The position numbers and the translations under genes are program-made. 64,000 bases of DNA, from contig CP185406.1 in the NCBI GenBank assembly GCA_049177145.1, positions 248,001-312,000 on the forward strand, in the 5' to 3' direction. Positions 20,900 to 31,809 of the stretch are shown here, one piece after another. Within the stretch, counting starts at the first letter, position 1, and every line of letters begins with the position of its first letter. Below the pieces are notes generated by a model. That model was not told the DNA's origin. It ran no database searches and saw only the letters and a program-made list of their open reading frames with translations. This stretch comes from Hennigella sp049177145. GTDB taxonomy: Bacteria; Bacillota_I; Bacilli_A; Mycoplasmatales; Mycoplasmoidaceae.

Positions 20900-22159
20900 T
20901 TACAAATAATAATCAAAATATGTTTCGTATTGTTCTTGCACCACAACCCTTAAGTGTTTATGTCTAATATCATAAGTTGAGTTATGAGTTGTTTGTCAGT
21001 AATTAGGATTTGCTGGAACTCTATAATCTAACAATCTAGCATTTCAGTAATCTTGTTTGAATAATACGAAGTCAAGTAAATATTTCTGATAATCGAATGC
21101 TCCAGTATATGGATAAAGTTCACTTTGAACAACAAATTCTGAATATCATTCAGAAGTTAAATCACCCTTATCAGGAGTAGTAACCTTCATAGGAACTGGA
21201 TTGTGACGATAGTTATATGCTTTTGAAAACATAACTCTTTGCATTAAAGATTCCATGCCAGAGAATGATGTTGCAGTATTGTATCCATCTTCTAGGATAG
21301 CATATCGTTCTTCACCATATTTTTTATCATTAACAAAATCATTATTTCCATTATTTACGTAGTAGTTTGTCATGATTGGTAAATGTCCAGCTTCTGTTCC
21401 TTTTTTATCAACCACAACATCAAAGTGATTGTGTGTTGATGATTTTTTGTGAAAGAACTCAACAACATATGTTTCTTTAGCATCAGCAATCATTACATGC
21501 AAATAGTAGTTATTGTTTAATGCACCTTTAATATTTAAATTTTCGCTTGTTAGTAGTTCAACAGCTTTAGCTGCACTACTTGCATTATCAAGCACATAAC
21601 GTGGAATAAACAACATATGTAATTGTTTTGCATTTTGGTTATCTGGTTGCGTTTCTGCTGTATATGTAGTTTCATCAACTGTTGTTGGTTCCATTGAAAC
21701 AACATTGTGTGAACAAATAACACCAGCATCATTAATACCATCTAACGTAATGTTAGGTACTAAACTAAGTTGCTCTTTATATTCGCCTTTTAATAACTTG
21801 TTTTCACGTAAGCCAAAATGTGTTGCAATACCAATAGATGCGTGACGATGTTTTTCTTTGTTGGCTTTCATCTTAACAACAAATTCAGGTGTGTTATTGA
21901 ATACGTAGTCAAAGTTTCTTCCGTAGAAGTCACCGTTTCTAACGGACGAACATCCAAAAGCTTCTGCATCTTTTGTTGTAACAAAATCCTTATCATAGAC
22001 ATAATCATTAAATGTTAGTTCATGTAGATATGGTGCAAGGTGTTTTAAACCTTTGTACATACTTGTTGAGCATGATGCTGCTGGGATTGTAGCCAAACAT
22101 CCAGATGCTAAAGCAACTGGAGCAATTATTTTAACTAATTTTTTATTATTCTTTTTCAT
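20900..22159 (-). CDS. Choloylglycine hydrolase-type (Ntn) lipoprotein
   Basis: 419 residues. The signal peptide ends at the lipobox PAASC (Cys30). The body belongs to the linear C-N amide hydrolases (bile-salt hydrolase, penicillin acylase, NAAA-like): GCSSVRNGDFYGRNFDY gives the probable nucleophile Cys70 and the conserved RN.D segment, LDGINDAGVICSHNV and IMTNYYVNN follow as in the family, and RYAILED near residue 290. These enzymes normally free the catalytic cysteine by cleavage, here implying removal of a lipid-anchored propeptide. Substrate (bile acid conjugate, N-acyl lipid or other amide) unknown. Promoter TATAAT-N6-ATG. Confidence 0.82.
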
Positions 22160-22165
22160 ACCTTC

Positions 22166-22183
22166 ATTATATGTTTATATAAT
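22166..22183. promoter_or_regulatory. Overlapping divergent -10 elements
   Basis: ATTATAT and ATATAAT arms around GTTT give TATAAT on both strands: the minus one lies 6 nt before the ATG at 22159, the plus one about 40 nt before the T-box stem I. Confidence 0.5.
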
Positions 22184-22218
22184 AAGTAAGTTAAGTAGAA
22201 ATATTTAACACCATAAAA

Positions 22219-22408
22219 ATTGATCAAGCCGTTGTTGGCTCAGATTAGTTATAGATAGAGAGCCTGCGCTGGTGGAATGCAGACATAACTAGAACCAACT
22301 ATTCACTTGATTAAACAACTTAATAGAACCTAAGAGCACATTAAATTGTGAAGCTATGTGGTACCGCCGTAATGGGTCATAGCATCATAAGTTTGGTGTG
22401 CTTTTTTG
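22219..22408 (+). promoter_or_regulatory. T-box leader (tRNA-Phe sensing) of pheST
   Basis: Complete T-box architecture. Stem I can be drawn: TCAAG/CTTGA at the base, GTTGG/CCAAC, AGTTAT/ATAACT, then CTGC/GCAG closing a GCTGGTGGAAT-type apical loop, with AGAGAG as the AG-rich internal loop. The specifier is TTC (22302-22304, Phe). The T-box core TGGTACCGCC (22359-22368) lies in an antiterminator closed by GCTATG (22353-22358) and CATAGC (22378-22383). TGGT matches the ACCA end of the tRNA-Phe at 19750. Downstream GTGTGC followed by T6 (22401-22407) provides a weak terminator whose left arm AGCAT overlaps the antiterminator. Confidence 0.9.
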
Positions 22409-22423
22409 TTTGAAAGAGGGAAT

Positions 22424-23446
22424 ATGATCATTAACAACAAAGAACAAATCATTAATGAATTCAAACAATTGTTAGCTCAACAAAACAATGTTGGAAAATT
22501 AATTGAAAACAAAAACATCTTCTTTAAGAAGAATGTTGCTAATCTATATACACAATTAAAAGCATTGCCTCCAGAACAAAGAAGAGATGCAGGTTTGGAA
22601 ATTAATGCTTTTAATACAGAACTAACACAATTATTTGAAGCAAAGAAACAAGAATTAGAAACTGCAGCGGAATTAACAAGTAACAAAGTTAATTATGATT
22701 TTAACATTGATACTTATGATTTAGCTAAAGGCTCAAAAACAATCTTGTCTATTGTAACTGAACAAATAATTGATTACTTTAAAAATTTAAACTTCCAAAT
22801 TGTTGATGGTGACGAAGTCACAACTATTGAAAACAATATGGATAGATTAAATATTGAAAAGACCCACCCAGCAAGAGATCCAAAAGATACCTTCTATATT
22901 GATGCTGCAAGAATGTTAAGAACACATTGTACAGCAACAACAGCAGAGGTTATCCATAACCAAGATAAAGAAATCAAAGTGTTATCTTATGGTAATGTAT
23001 ATAGAAACGATGATGATGATTTAACACATAGTCATCAATTTAGTCAAGTTGATATTGTTTGAGTAAAAAATAATTTATCTATTAACCACCTTAAATCTGT
23101 TATTGATGGTTTAATCAAATACATCTTCGGAGAAGATGTTAAGACAAGATATAGATTAAGTTATTTTCCTTTTACAGAACCAAGTTTTGAAGTTGATGTA
23201 AGTTGTTTTAATTGTGGTGGCAAGGGATGTAGCATGTGCAAACAATCAGGATGAATTGAAATCCTTGGTGCGGGTATGCTACATAAAAAAGTTTTACAAT
23301 CTGCTAACATTCATAAAGTTAATTCAGGTTTAGCAGCAGGTATTGGAATAGATAGAATTGCTATGTTGAAATATGGCATTAAAGATATCAGAGATATCTA
23401 TAATAATGACTTTAGATTAACTAACCAATTGAAAGGAGTTAAATAA
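22424..23446 (+). CDS. pheS: Phenylalanyl-tRNA synthetase alpha subunit
   Basis: 340 residues, normal for PheS. Catalytic class II core with motif 2 at SYGNVYRNDDDDLTHSHQFSQVDIVW and motif 3 at GLAAGIGIDRIAMLKYGIKDIR; FTEPSFEVDV lies between. The N-terminal coiled-coil arm occupies about residues 1-85. CFNCGGKGCSMCKQSGW (about residue 265) carries the usual cysteine-containing insertion. ATG at 22424 was chosen because GAAAGAGGG precedes it at good distance. Controlled by the T-box. Ends TAATG with pheT. Confidence 0.97.
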
Positions 23447-25776
23447 TGTTGTTCACTAGAAAACTAATAACAAAATTTATTCCCGAATTTGTTAATATCT
23501 CTGATGAAAAATTCACACAAGTTATTAATGCTCTTGGTATGGAAGTTGAATCTATCACTAAACATAAACCAGTTAATAACATAGTTATTGGGCAAATCCT
23601 TTCATTTAAACCAGTAGAAGGTACACATTTAAATTTATGTCAAGTAAAAGTAAGTGCTGTTCAAACTAACACCATTGTTTGTGGTGCTAGTGGTTTAAAA
23701 GATGGTGCTAAAGTATTAGTTGCTCTTGAAGGAGCTAAACTTCCAAATGGAATTACCATAGGTAAGAGAGTAATAAAAGGCATGGAATCAAACGGAATGA
23801 TCTGTGCTTATTCTGAATTGACTAATAATGAAAATGTAGTAGCAGATGCAGAAAAAGATGAAATCATTATGCTTGATGAAGGTGAAATAGGTTCAAGCAG
23901 GTGAGAACATCTAATTGGATTAGATGATACAATTTATGACATTACAGTACCAGCAAATAGAAATGATGAAAATGCATATCTAGTTTTCTGTTATGAACTT
24001 GCAAACAAATTAAATTTAAAGTTTAACTTTGATTTGAAACACACTGATAGCTTAATTGATGGCTTGACAAGTAGAATGGATCTTGATCCATCCATTTGCT
24101 CGTTCTTGTCATTTATAGATTACAGCATTAGTCCTAGTCAAACATCTAGATCATCATGGGCTATGAAATCATTATTAATGAATCATAATATCAAACCAAT
24201 TAATCAAATGCTTGATAGATTGGCATTCATTACTTTATTAACTAATTGTCCTACTCATGTATATGACATTGAAAAACTACATGGACATATGAGTTGTAGA
24301 TTATCAACAAGTGAAATGAAATTTGTTGCTTTGAATAATAAAACCTATACATTAGCTCCAAATGATATTTTAATTTGTGATGAATCACAACCGGTTTCAA
24401 TTGCTGCTGTAATTGGCTCTGACAATACAAAGTTGTCACAAAAAACAACTAGAGCAAGAATTGAGATAGGTAATTTTGATTTCTCTCACGTAAGAAGAAC
24501 ATCAATTAGATTAAACTGTGAAACAGATGCAAGCAAGAAAGCATCAAGACCATTAAGTAATTATCTAAACTTGATTGCTTTGAGATTAATAAGAAAATAC
24601 TTCGGTCAACCAATTAGACAAACTGTTTGATACAATGAAAACTGAAATAAAGACAAGATTTATTTAAACTACAAGACTTTGTCTTGATTTATTCATGAAC
24701 CATTATCTAGGCACTTTGTTGTAAATGCTTTAAGAAAATTAGGTTATGAAAATAGTTTCTTTATTCCAAACAGATTTAAAGTTCCTGCATGAAGACTTGA
24801 TGTTGAAAATCAAGAAGATCTATTTGAAGACATTTTAAAAATTATTGATGTGAATAAGTTAAAACCTATTGCAATTGGTGATAACTTATTACCATTAGCT
24901 AACAATCAAGAATATGAATTGAAACAAGCAATCAAAGATGTTTTAATAAACAATTACTTTAACGAAGTTAAAACATACAACCTTGTTAATGAAAATATCT
25001 TAAAAAGATTCAATATGTTCAATGCTAAAGATCCAATCAAGATCATATGCAACAATTCAAATAGAGCTTACTTTAGATGCAATCTATTAGATGGAATGCT
25101 AAGAGTTTACAAATACAATGATGCACGTAAGCTAGATTTACATCCAATATTTGAAATGCAAAAATTATTTACTAATGCAAATAAATGAACAAACATAACA
25201 TGTTTGTCATTAGATAAATATGTAATTGATAGGATTACAGGCAGTATCATCAACATGAACATTAACTACTATAAATCAATAGTTAACCATATTGCAGATG
25301 TTCTTAATGCAAAAGTTTCATATAAGCCCGTATCTATTGAGCCTCTATATAATAATGAAGCAGTAGAAATCATCTATGATAATAATGTTATTGGTTATAT
25401 TGGAAAAATTAAATCTAAAGATTTAAAAGATTATGATTTAGAAAACAAATCAATCTATGTTCTATCTCTAGAGATTGATAAAATGTTATCTAATTATGTT
25501 AAACCTAAATTTAAAGTTAAATCATTTGGTGTTTTTCAAAGAATTAGTAAAGATATTAATATCATCTTAGATAAGGCTAATGTTTATTTAGTAAATCAAA
25601 AAATTCAACAAATAAAAAATATTAAAGATATAGCTGATGCAAAGATCATTAATATCTTTAATAAAGATAACAAGACAATTTATACTGTTAGATATTATTT
25701 AGTTGATACTAAACAATTTACAACTACTGACCTAGAAATTATTACAAAGCAAATTGAAAATTTAGGAACTTTGTAA
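23446..25776 (+). CDS. pheT: Phenylalanyl-tRNA synthetase beta subunit
   Basis: 776 residues, completing the alpha2-beta2 synthetase. An N-terminal EMAP/OB tRNA-binding domain spans about residues 40-150 (VIGQILSFKPVEGTHLNLCQV, VCGASGL, GMESNGMICAYSEL). B3/B4 editing-type and B5 domains occupy the middle, and the C-terminal 90 residues (FGVFQRISKDINIILD onward) form the anticodon-binding FDX-ACB domain. Shares one base with pheS. Its 3' end overlaps the convergent gene at 25762 by 15 bases, with no hairpin terminator between them. Confidence 0.96.
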
Positions 25777-26217
25777 TATTAATTCAAACTGATCAAAGAA
25801 TTTATTCTTTGCTCCAGGTTCATATCATACCAAATCCACCAAAACGGATTTGGTATTTATTTTGTAATGTACATCTATTGTGTAATTTAAATATGTTCGA
25901 GCAAAAGTAGAAATTGACTTTAATGCTTCTTGAACTATTGACTTAATGTTATCAACAAACTTTTGTTCTTCAATAATGTACATCACTCCAACATCTGTTC
26001 TTTGCATTGTAATTAAAGAATTTATATTTTCGTTTTGTGAAATCTTATTCACTAGTGAATAGTAGTGGTAACTTTTATCACGATTTAATGGGTTTGTGTT
26101 CTCTTTTTGTTTAGACTCATTTTTAATTAAAACATTGGCTGTAACAGTTGTTCCTGCAATGATTGCTGCTGATGATGCAGCAATTATTCCCATGGTCTTT
26201 TTTGACATCTTCATCAT
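25762..26217 (-). CDS. Small secreted or membrane-anchored unknown protein
   Basis: 151 residues; not recognised. The N-terminus is basic (MMKMSKK) followed by a hydrophobic alanine-rich helix (GIIAASSAAIIAGTTVTA) without lipobox cysteine, so it is exported and either anchored or cleaved. The mature part is lysine/asparagine-rich with no cysteine. A strong Shine-Dalgarno AAGGAGGTGAT lies inside the end of the upstream gene and sets the ATG at 26217; the two genes join as TAATG. The last 18 residues are read past a TGA(Trp). Confidence 0.75.
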
Positions 26218-27254
26218 TAGAATATCACCTCCTTAAAATCACTAATATCATTTATTAATCTATGAGTAATACCAATTGTTGGTTTACCAACATAGTTAAC
26301 AAAATTAAAATTATTTTTAAGAACGAATTTATTTAATACAGCGTTTTGTAAAACTTGTAATTCCAATTCATAATATCCTTGTGAATATTTTGGAATGAAA
26401 AATCCTTTTGCTCCTGATGGATTAAAAACAACTTCATCTTTGACATAATCATATATTGTGTAATCATTTAGATTAATATCTAAACTATTAGTAATTACTT
26501 TATCAACTTCAATTGTTTTTTCTAGAATCTTTGGTTCTGCTAATAATTCAATTCAATAATAGAACTTTACTTTAGCTCCTAAGACTTGAAATGGTGTAGC
26601 TGATGCTAAAGTTGCAAGTTTATTAAATGAATTAAGTAAATTTGACAAATTTTCTGAATCAATTGCTATTTCTTTAATTAAAGGAACACAAACATTACCA
26701 TTAGGTAATTTGTATGAATATATATTGTCTATGGTCCCTTTTTGATTAACTTTATATGTGTTGGTGTAATACATTTCAAAACTTCATCTTTGTTCAAATG
26801 TTTCATTAATTAACACATCCAAGACATCTTGCGATATGGCACTTCCAGCAGCTTTAGCTGCTTCTGGATCAATAAATAAACTCATCTCTAGATCAATCTT
26901 TGTATTATTTAGATCTTGTTTAAGAAATTCATTTTGACTTACATCAACAGAAAAATATCCAGAATATATTTTGCTATATTTTTCATTATGCTTAACTCCA
27001 ACTTTAGCATAAGATTGGTCAGTAGCTAAATTAAAAGCAATATCTTCAATTTGTTGAAAAGGGAGATTTAAATCTCCAGCTAATGAATTTATAGGCAATT
27101 TAAAATTGTTAATACTAAATAAATCTACTGCAAAGGTTCAGTAGTTATCTCTTATATCAATGACACAACACATATGATCTAAATAGTGGTACTTATAATT
27201 GTTGTAATCATTGCCTTCTATCTTTTTTATTTCATATCCCATATAGTTCTCCAT
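26217..27254 (-). CDS. Unknown cytoplasmic protein, partner of 25762 gene
   Basis: 345 residues with no signal peptide and no membrane segment; no family recognised. Tyrosine- and asparagine-rich, mixed alpha/beta in appearance, with two cysteines close together near residue 29 (HMCCVIDI). An internal stretch (DPEAAKAAGSAISQDVLDVLINE) looks helical. It is co-transcribed and overlaps by one base with the small exported protein at 25762, suggesting that the two act together. Start at 27254; ATG 27242, preceded by GGAG, is a good alternative. Confidence 0.7.
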
Positions 27255-27270
27255 ATATACCTTTACCTAT

Positions 27271-27312
27271 AAAAATAAAAAAGATAGGAAATATATTTTC
27301 CTAATCTATCTT
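27271..27312 (-). terminator. Terminator of mtaB
   Basis: On the minus strand AAGATAG..AGGAAA folds on TTTCCTATCTT (one bulge), followed by a T-rich tail, 41 nt past the mtaB stop. Confidence 0.75.
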
Positions 27313-27352
27313 AAATATTGATTAAATCTATTATTTTAGCTTATTCAAAACA

Positions 27353-28645
27353 TTAAATTTTTTGACCAAATAAATAATAGTTTTGTCCGTCTTGTTTAAC
27401 TTGTTGTATTTTAACTTTAACTAATTTATTGCGTAAGTTCTTGCTTGAATTAAATAGAACTTTAACGAATTCGCTTGAATAACCATGCATTAATGGTGTT
27501 TTAGATTTTTCCACCAAAACTTCAAGCGTTTTTCCAACAAAGGTTTTTATGTAATTGTATTGACACTTATTTTTTAAATCTACAACTTTGTTGTATCTGT
27601 CTCTACATGTTAATGGACTAATATCTTTTTTAAATTGTCTATCTGCTACTGTTCCATGTCTTCTAGAATAAATGAAAACATTCATGTTGGCAAAATTCAA
27701 TTTTTTTAGATTCTTCAATCCATCTTCAAATTGTTTTTGTGTCTCATTACCAAATCCAACTATGTAATCGGTTGTGATTGCTATATTTGGCATCTTACTT
27801 CTAATATATTTAACAAAGCTGATATATTGTTCAATCGTATATCTACGATTCATTGCATGTAGAATTTCATTATTAGCGTTTTGCAAACAAAGATGAAGTT
27901 GATTAGCCCAGCGATCCTTGTTACTTGCAAATATATCAATCATTTTCTCGCTCATTTGGAAAGGTTCAAGACTAGATAATCTCGCTCTAAACTTTCCAGA
28001 TATTTTATTAATATCTATCAATAAATCTAAGAAGGTGTAATTGCCATCTTTATATTCACTGGTGTTTACACCAGTAATAACTATTTCTTTATATCCATAC
28101 TTAACATAGTCTTTAATCAAAGAAAGAATGTGTTTGTGTGGCATAGATCTTTTTTGTCCACGAGCATATGGTATTTCACAATATGAACAATAAAAATCAC
28201 AACCATCTTGAATTTTTAATACAGCTCTTGTGTTGTTTAAATGTTTGAAACAACCAAACTCTTCAAATTTGTTTATATCTTTATTAATCTTGCAAATTGG
28301 TTTCTTATCATTTAGATACTTGGCTAAATACTCAACTATCTTGTTTCTATATTTTGTACCAATTACAATGTCAGCTTTATCTTTGCATCATTGTTGGTTT
28401 AATTGACTAAAGCATCCCATAACAATAACAATTGGTTTTAATTTCGCATGCTTAGCTTTGCTAATCATGTTTCTACTTTTTGCATCTGCTTTGTTTGTCA
28501 CAGTACATGTATTGATTAGAACAACATTAGCTTTGTTAATGTTATTAACTTGCTTAAAACCTTTTTGAACCAATTGATAAGTTACAGCATTGGTTTCAAA
28601 TAAATTTACCCTACAACCTAGGTTTATTGTATAGAATGTTTTCAT
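27353..28645 (-). CDS. mtaB: tRNA ms2t6A37 methylthiotransferase MtaB
   Basis: 430 residues. Radical SAM methylthiotransferase adding a methylthio group to t6A37 of ANN-decoding tRNAs. The N-terminal UPF0004 domain starts INLGCRVNLFET, as in MtaB (MiaB has TYGCQAN), with cysteines at NTCTVTNKA and MGCFSQ for the auxiliary cluster. The radical SAM triad is CDFYCSYCEIPYARG. A C-terminal TRAM domain ends the protein. The paralogue miaB lies at 47970. The gene has its own terminator and stands alone. Confidence 0.92.
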
Positions 28646-28680
28646 AAACTAATTATAGTAAATAAAAATAGGGCTAACCC

Positions 28681-29268
28681 CTATTGTTTATCGATTGTAT
28701 CAGCTAATCCTGAAGAAGGCATTTGTTGATCATCATTTTGCTTTTCAAGCTTTGCTTTATCTTTTTCCATCTCTTCTTTTTTAGGGAGTTCACCATGTGT
28801 TCTTCTATATATATCTAAATCAATTTTGAATCTAGCATATCTTTGTAAACCAATTGAAACAAGGGTTAGAACACCAGTGATTACGAAGTAAATAATCAAT
28901 GATCATTGTCTTATGTCATCAGGGTTAGTTCTGTTGTTTCTATATATAAAGATGTAGATGAAGTTAAAGATGATGGCAACAATAAACACAATCATAGATG
29001 CTAAATATCAATACAATCATTTTCTTTGAAAATGTACTGCTTTAGGCATTGTGTTCTTTGCTTCAAATCAAATGAATACTCCACACATTAATAAAGCAGC
29101 GATGTTGCATACAACACCAGGAATCAAAACTGTGTTGTAATTAAAATTTGGTCTAGTGCATAAAATTCATGTTATTGCACAGCCTAATAAAACCGTAACA
29201 TTTGCTGCTAAAAACAAATATCAAATTGGTTTTTTGTCTAAATCTGTTCGTTCTCTCATAATTGGCAT
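28681..29268 (-). CDS. Four-helix membrane protein of unknown function
   Basis: 195 residues, start ATG at 29268. Four hydrophobic segments (about residues 15-35, 40-62, 83-103 and 115-137) are followed by a charged cytoplasmic tail of about 55 residues (GELPKKEEMEKDKAKLEKQ). No cysteine motif or family signature seen. It faces the divergent eno gene across a 108-nt AT-rich spacer, and mtaB follows 35 nt downstream. Confidence 0.72.
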
Positions 29269-29376
29269 AATATATTTATTATTAAAAAATATTTAAATAA
29301 ATAAACAAATATATTTTTTTAATATATAAAATATATTAACAAAATTTAAAAAAGATTAAAAACGGAGATAAAAGTA

Positions 29377-30765
29377 ATGGGTTTATTTGACAAACTCTCA
29401 AATAAAACAATTAAGCAAGTTGTTGCTTATGAAGTTCTTGATTCAAGAGGATTTCCTACTGTTGCTTGTAAAGTAACTTTAGCATGTGGTGCTGTTGGAA
29501 AAGCAATGGTTCCATCTGGTGCTTCTACAGGACAAAAAGAAGCTCTTGAATTAAGAGATGGAGATAAAAAAAGATTTAATGGTAAAGGTGTACTAAAAGC
29601 TATTAATAACATTAATAGAGTTATTGGTCCACAAGTTATTGGAAAGAACGGAAACAAACAAGCTGAGCTTGATGATTTCATGATTAAATTAGATGGCACT
29701 AATGGAAAAACTAAATTAGGAGCAAATGCTATCTTAGCTGTTTCATTAGCTAATGCTAAAGCTTGTGCAAATGCAAATAAAATGCCTCTTTATATGTACA
29801 TCAGAAGTTTAGTACATGAATGCAAAGAAAACGAAGAATACTTTTTACCAGTTCCAATGTTAAATGTAATTAATGGTGGTGCTCATGCTGACAACACTAT
29901 TGATTTCCAAGAATTTATGTTTATGCCAATTGGAGCTAAAACAATCAGAGAAGCAGTTCAAATTGCCAGTGAATGTTTCCATGCTTTAGGAAAGTTGCTA
30001 AAGGCAAAAGGTTTGAATACATCTAAAGGTGATGAAGGTGGATATGCACCATTACTTAAATCTGCTGAAGAGGCTTTAGACATTATGGTTGAAGCAATTA
30101 AAACTGCTGGATACAAACCGGGTGTTAACCAACAAGTTGCAATCGCTTTAGACTGTGCTGCAAGTGAAATGTATGATGAAGCAACTAAGAAATATGTTTT
30201 TAAAAAAGCATTAGATGCTAAACATTTATCCAAAGATAAAGCAACTCTATCAACTGATCAAATGATTAATTATTTAGTTGACTTAACTAAGAAATATCCA
30301 ATCATTAGTATTGAAGATGGTTTAGCTGAAAATGATTGAGAAGGTTTTGCTAAACTAACAGCACTAATTGGAAACAAAGTTCAAATTGTTGGTGATGACT
30401 TATATTGTACAAACCCAAACTTAACTCAAGAAGGTTTAACAAAGAAAGCAACAAATGCCGTTTTAATAAAATTAAACCAAATCGGAACTTTAACAGAAAC
30501 TATCAATACAATCCAATTAGCAAGACACTCTGGATGAGCTGCAGTTGTTAGTCACCGCAGTGGTGAAACTGAAGATACATTCATTGCTGATTTATCTGTA
30601 GCATTAAACTGTGGTCAGATCAAAACAGGAAGTATGTCACGTTCTGAAAGAATTTGTAAATACAACCGTTTAATGGAAATTGAAGATGAATTATCATTAA
30701 GGGGTGTTTATGAAGGTGTTAAAACTTTCAAGAATTTAGGGGGCATTAATGAAATTAAAAAATAA
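29377..30765 (+). CDS. eno: Enolase
   Basis: 462 residues, slightly longer than usual (about 430). Converts 2-phosphoglycerate to phosphoenolpyruvate. Readable sites: VLDSRGFPTV, PSGASTGQKEALELRD, the metal/catalytic elements NGGAHADNTIDFQEFM, SIEDGLAENDW, VGDDLYCTNP, the catalytic lysine in VLIKLNQIGT, and SHRSGETED. Preceded by a GGAG ribosome site. Its 3' end overlaps pfkA by 17 nt, so enolase and phosphofructokinase are co-translated. Confidence 0.97.
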
Positions 30766-31750
30766 AAAGAGATTCGCCATCTTATGTTCTGGTGGTTCAG
30801 CACCTGGTATGGCAACATGCGTAATCTCATTTGTAAAAAAATGTTTATCTATTGGTGCAGAAGCCGTAGCTATAGCTAATGGTTTTGAAGGATTACATGA
30901 TAACCAATTTAGAAATATTTCATCAAACTTTGTTTTCAACTTTATTGATAATGGTTCTGCATTAATCGGAACAAGTAGATGTGACAAGTTTAGAGATGAT
31001 CCTAAATATCGTAAGAAATGTGCAGAAAATTTAAAGAAACATCAAATTGATGGATTAGTCGTTGTCGGTGGTAATGGAAGTTACAAAGGAGCTTATGATC
31101 TAGCTAAGCTAGGAATTAGAATCGTGGCTGTTCCTGCAACTATTGATAACGATATTCCTTCAACAGTTTATACAATTGGATTTGATACATGTCTAAATAC
31201 AATCTGTCGTTGTGTCAGCGATGCTAATGATGTATTTGTTTCACACCGTGGTATTGCCTTAATGGAACTAATGGGTAAAGGTTGTCCTGATGTAACTGTT
31301 AGATCTGCTATTGCTAACAATGCAACATATATGGTTACAAAATATTCAAAATTAAAACCTGAAGGTTTTTTAAAGATTGCTAGAGAAGGATTTGCAAAAG
31401 GAAAACCAAACATTACTTTCTTAATTACAGAACAACTATATCCTAAAGAAGGACCAAATAGTCTTAATGCTATTGCTAAATGATTAGAAAAAGAATCAGG
31501 AATGTTTACAAGACATGTAGTCCTTGGATACATCCAAAGAGGTGGAAAACCATCTGCTCGTGACCGTTTACTTGCTAACTATATGATTAATGTTGCTATT
31601 GATCAATTAATTGAAAGCAAAGGTTCAAAAGCAATTTGTCGTAGAGCAAGAAAAACAGTTGCAATGGATTTAGCTAAAGCAGTTTCAATGAGAAGAAAAA
31701 GTTGAAACAAAGAATTGGTTGCTATCTTCAATAAGATCAACCAAGAATAG
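30749..31750 (+). CDS. pfkA: 6-phosphofructokinase, divergent active site
   Basis: 333 residues, normal length. Fold and family are clear: LCSGGSAPGMATC, VVGGNGSYKGAYDL, PATIDNDIPSTVYTIGFDT, and LGYIQRGGKPSARDRLLA in family order. The catalytic aspartates of TIDND are kept. However, the glycine-rich ATP/Mg loop has GGS where the family has GGD, the GGDGS motif reads GGNGS, and MGR reads MGK. The first two changes remove acidic residues near the nucleotide/magnesium site. It may be a low-activity, altered-donor or regulatory form. Lies between eno (overlapping) and pyk. Confidence 0.88.
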
Positions 31751-31753
31751 AGT

Positions 31754-31782
31754 TTTTATAAATAATATAATTATTTATAAAA
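31754..31782 (+). promoter_or_regulatory. Promoter nested in a 29-bp palindrome
   Basis: Arms TTTTATAAATAAT and ATTATTTATAAAA around ATA; TATAAT (31766-31771) sits at the centre, 38 nt before the pyk ATG. Same 13+3+13 geometry as at 4905. Confidence 0.45.
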
Positions 31783-31809
31783 GAAGTAAAATATAAGTAT
31801 GGAGATATT

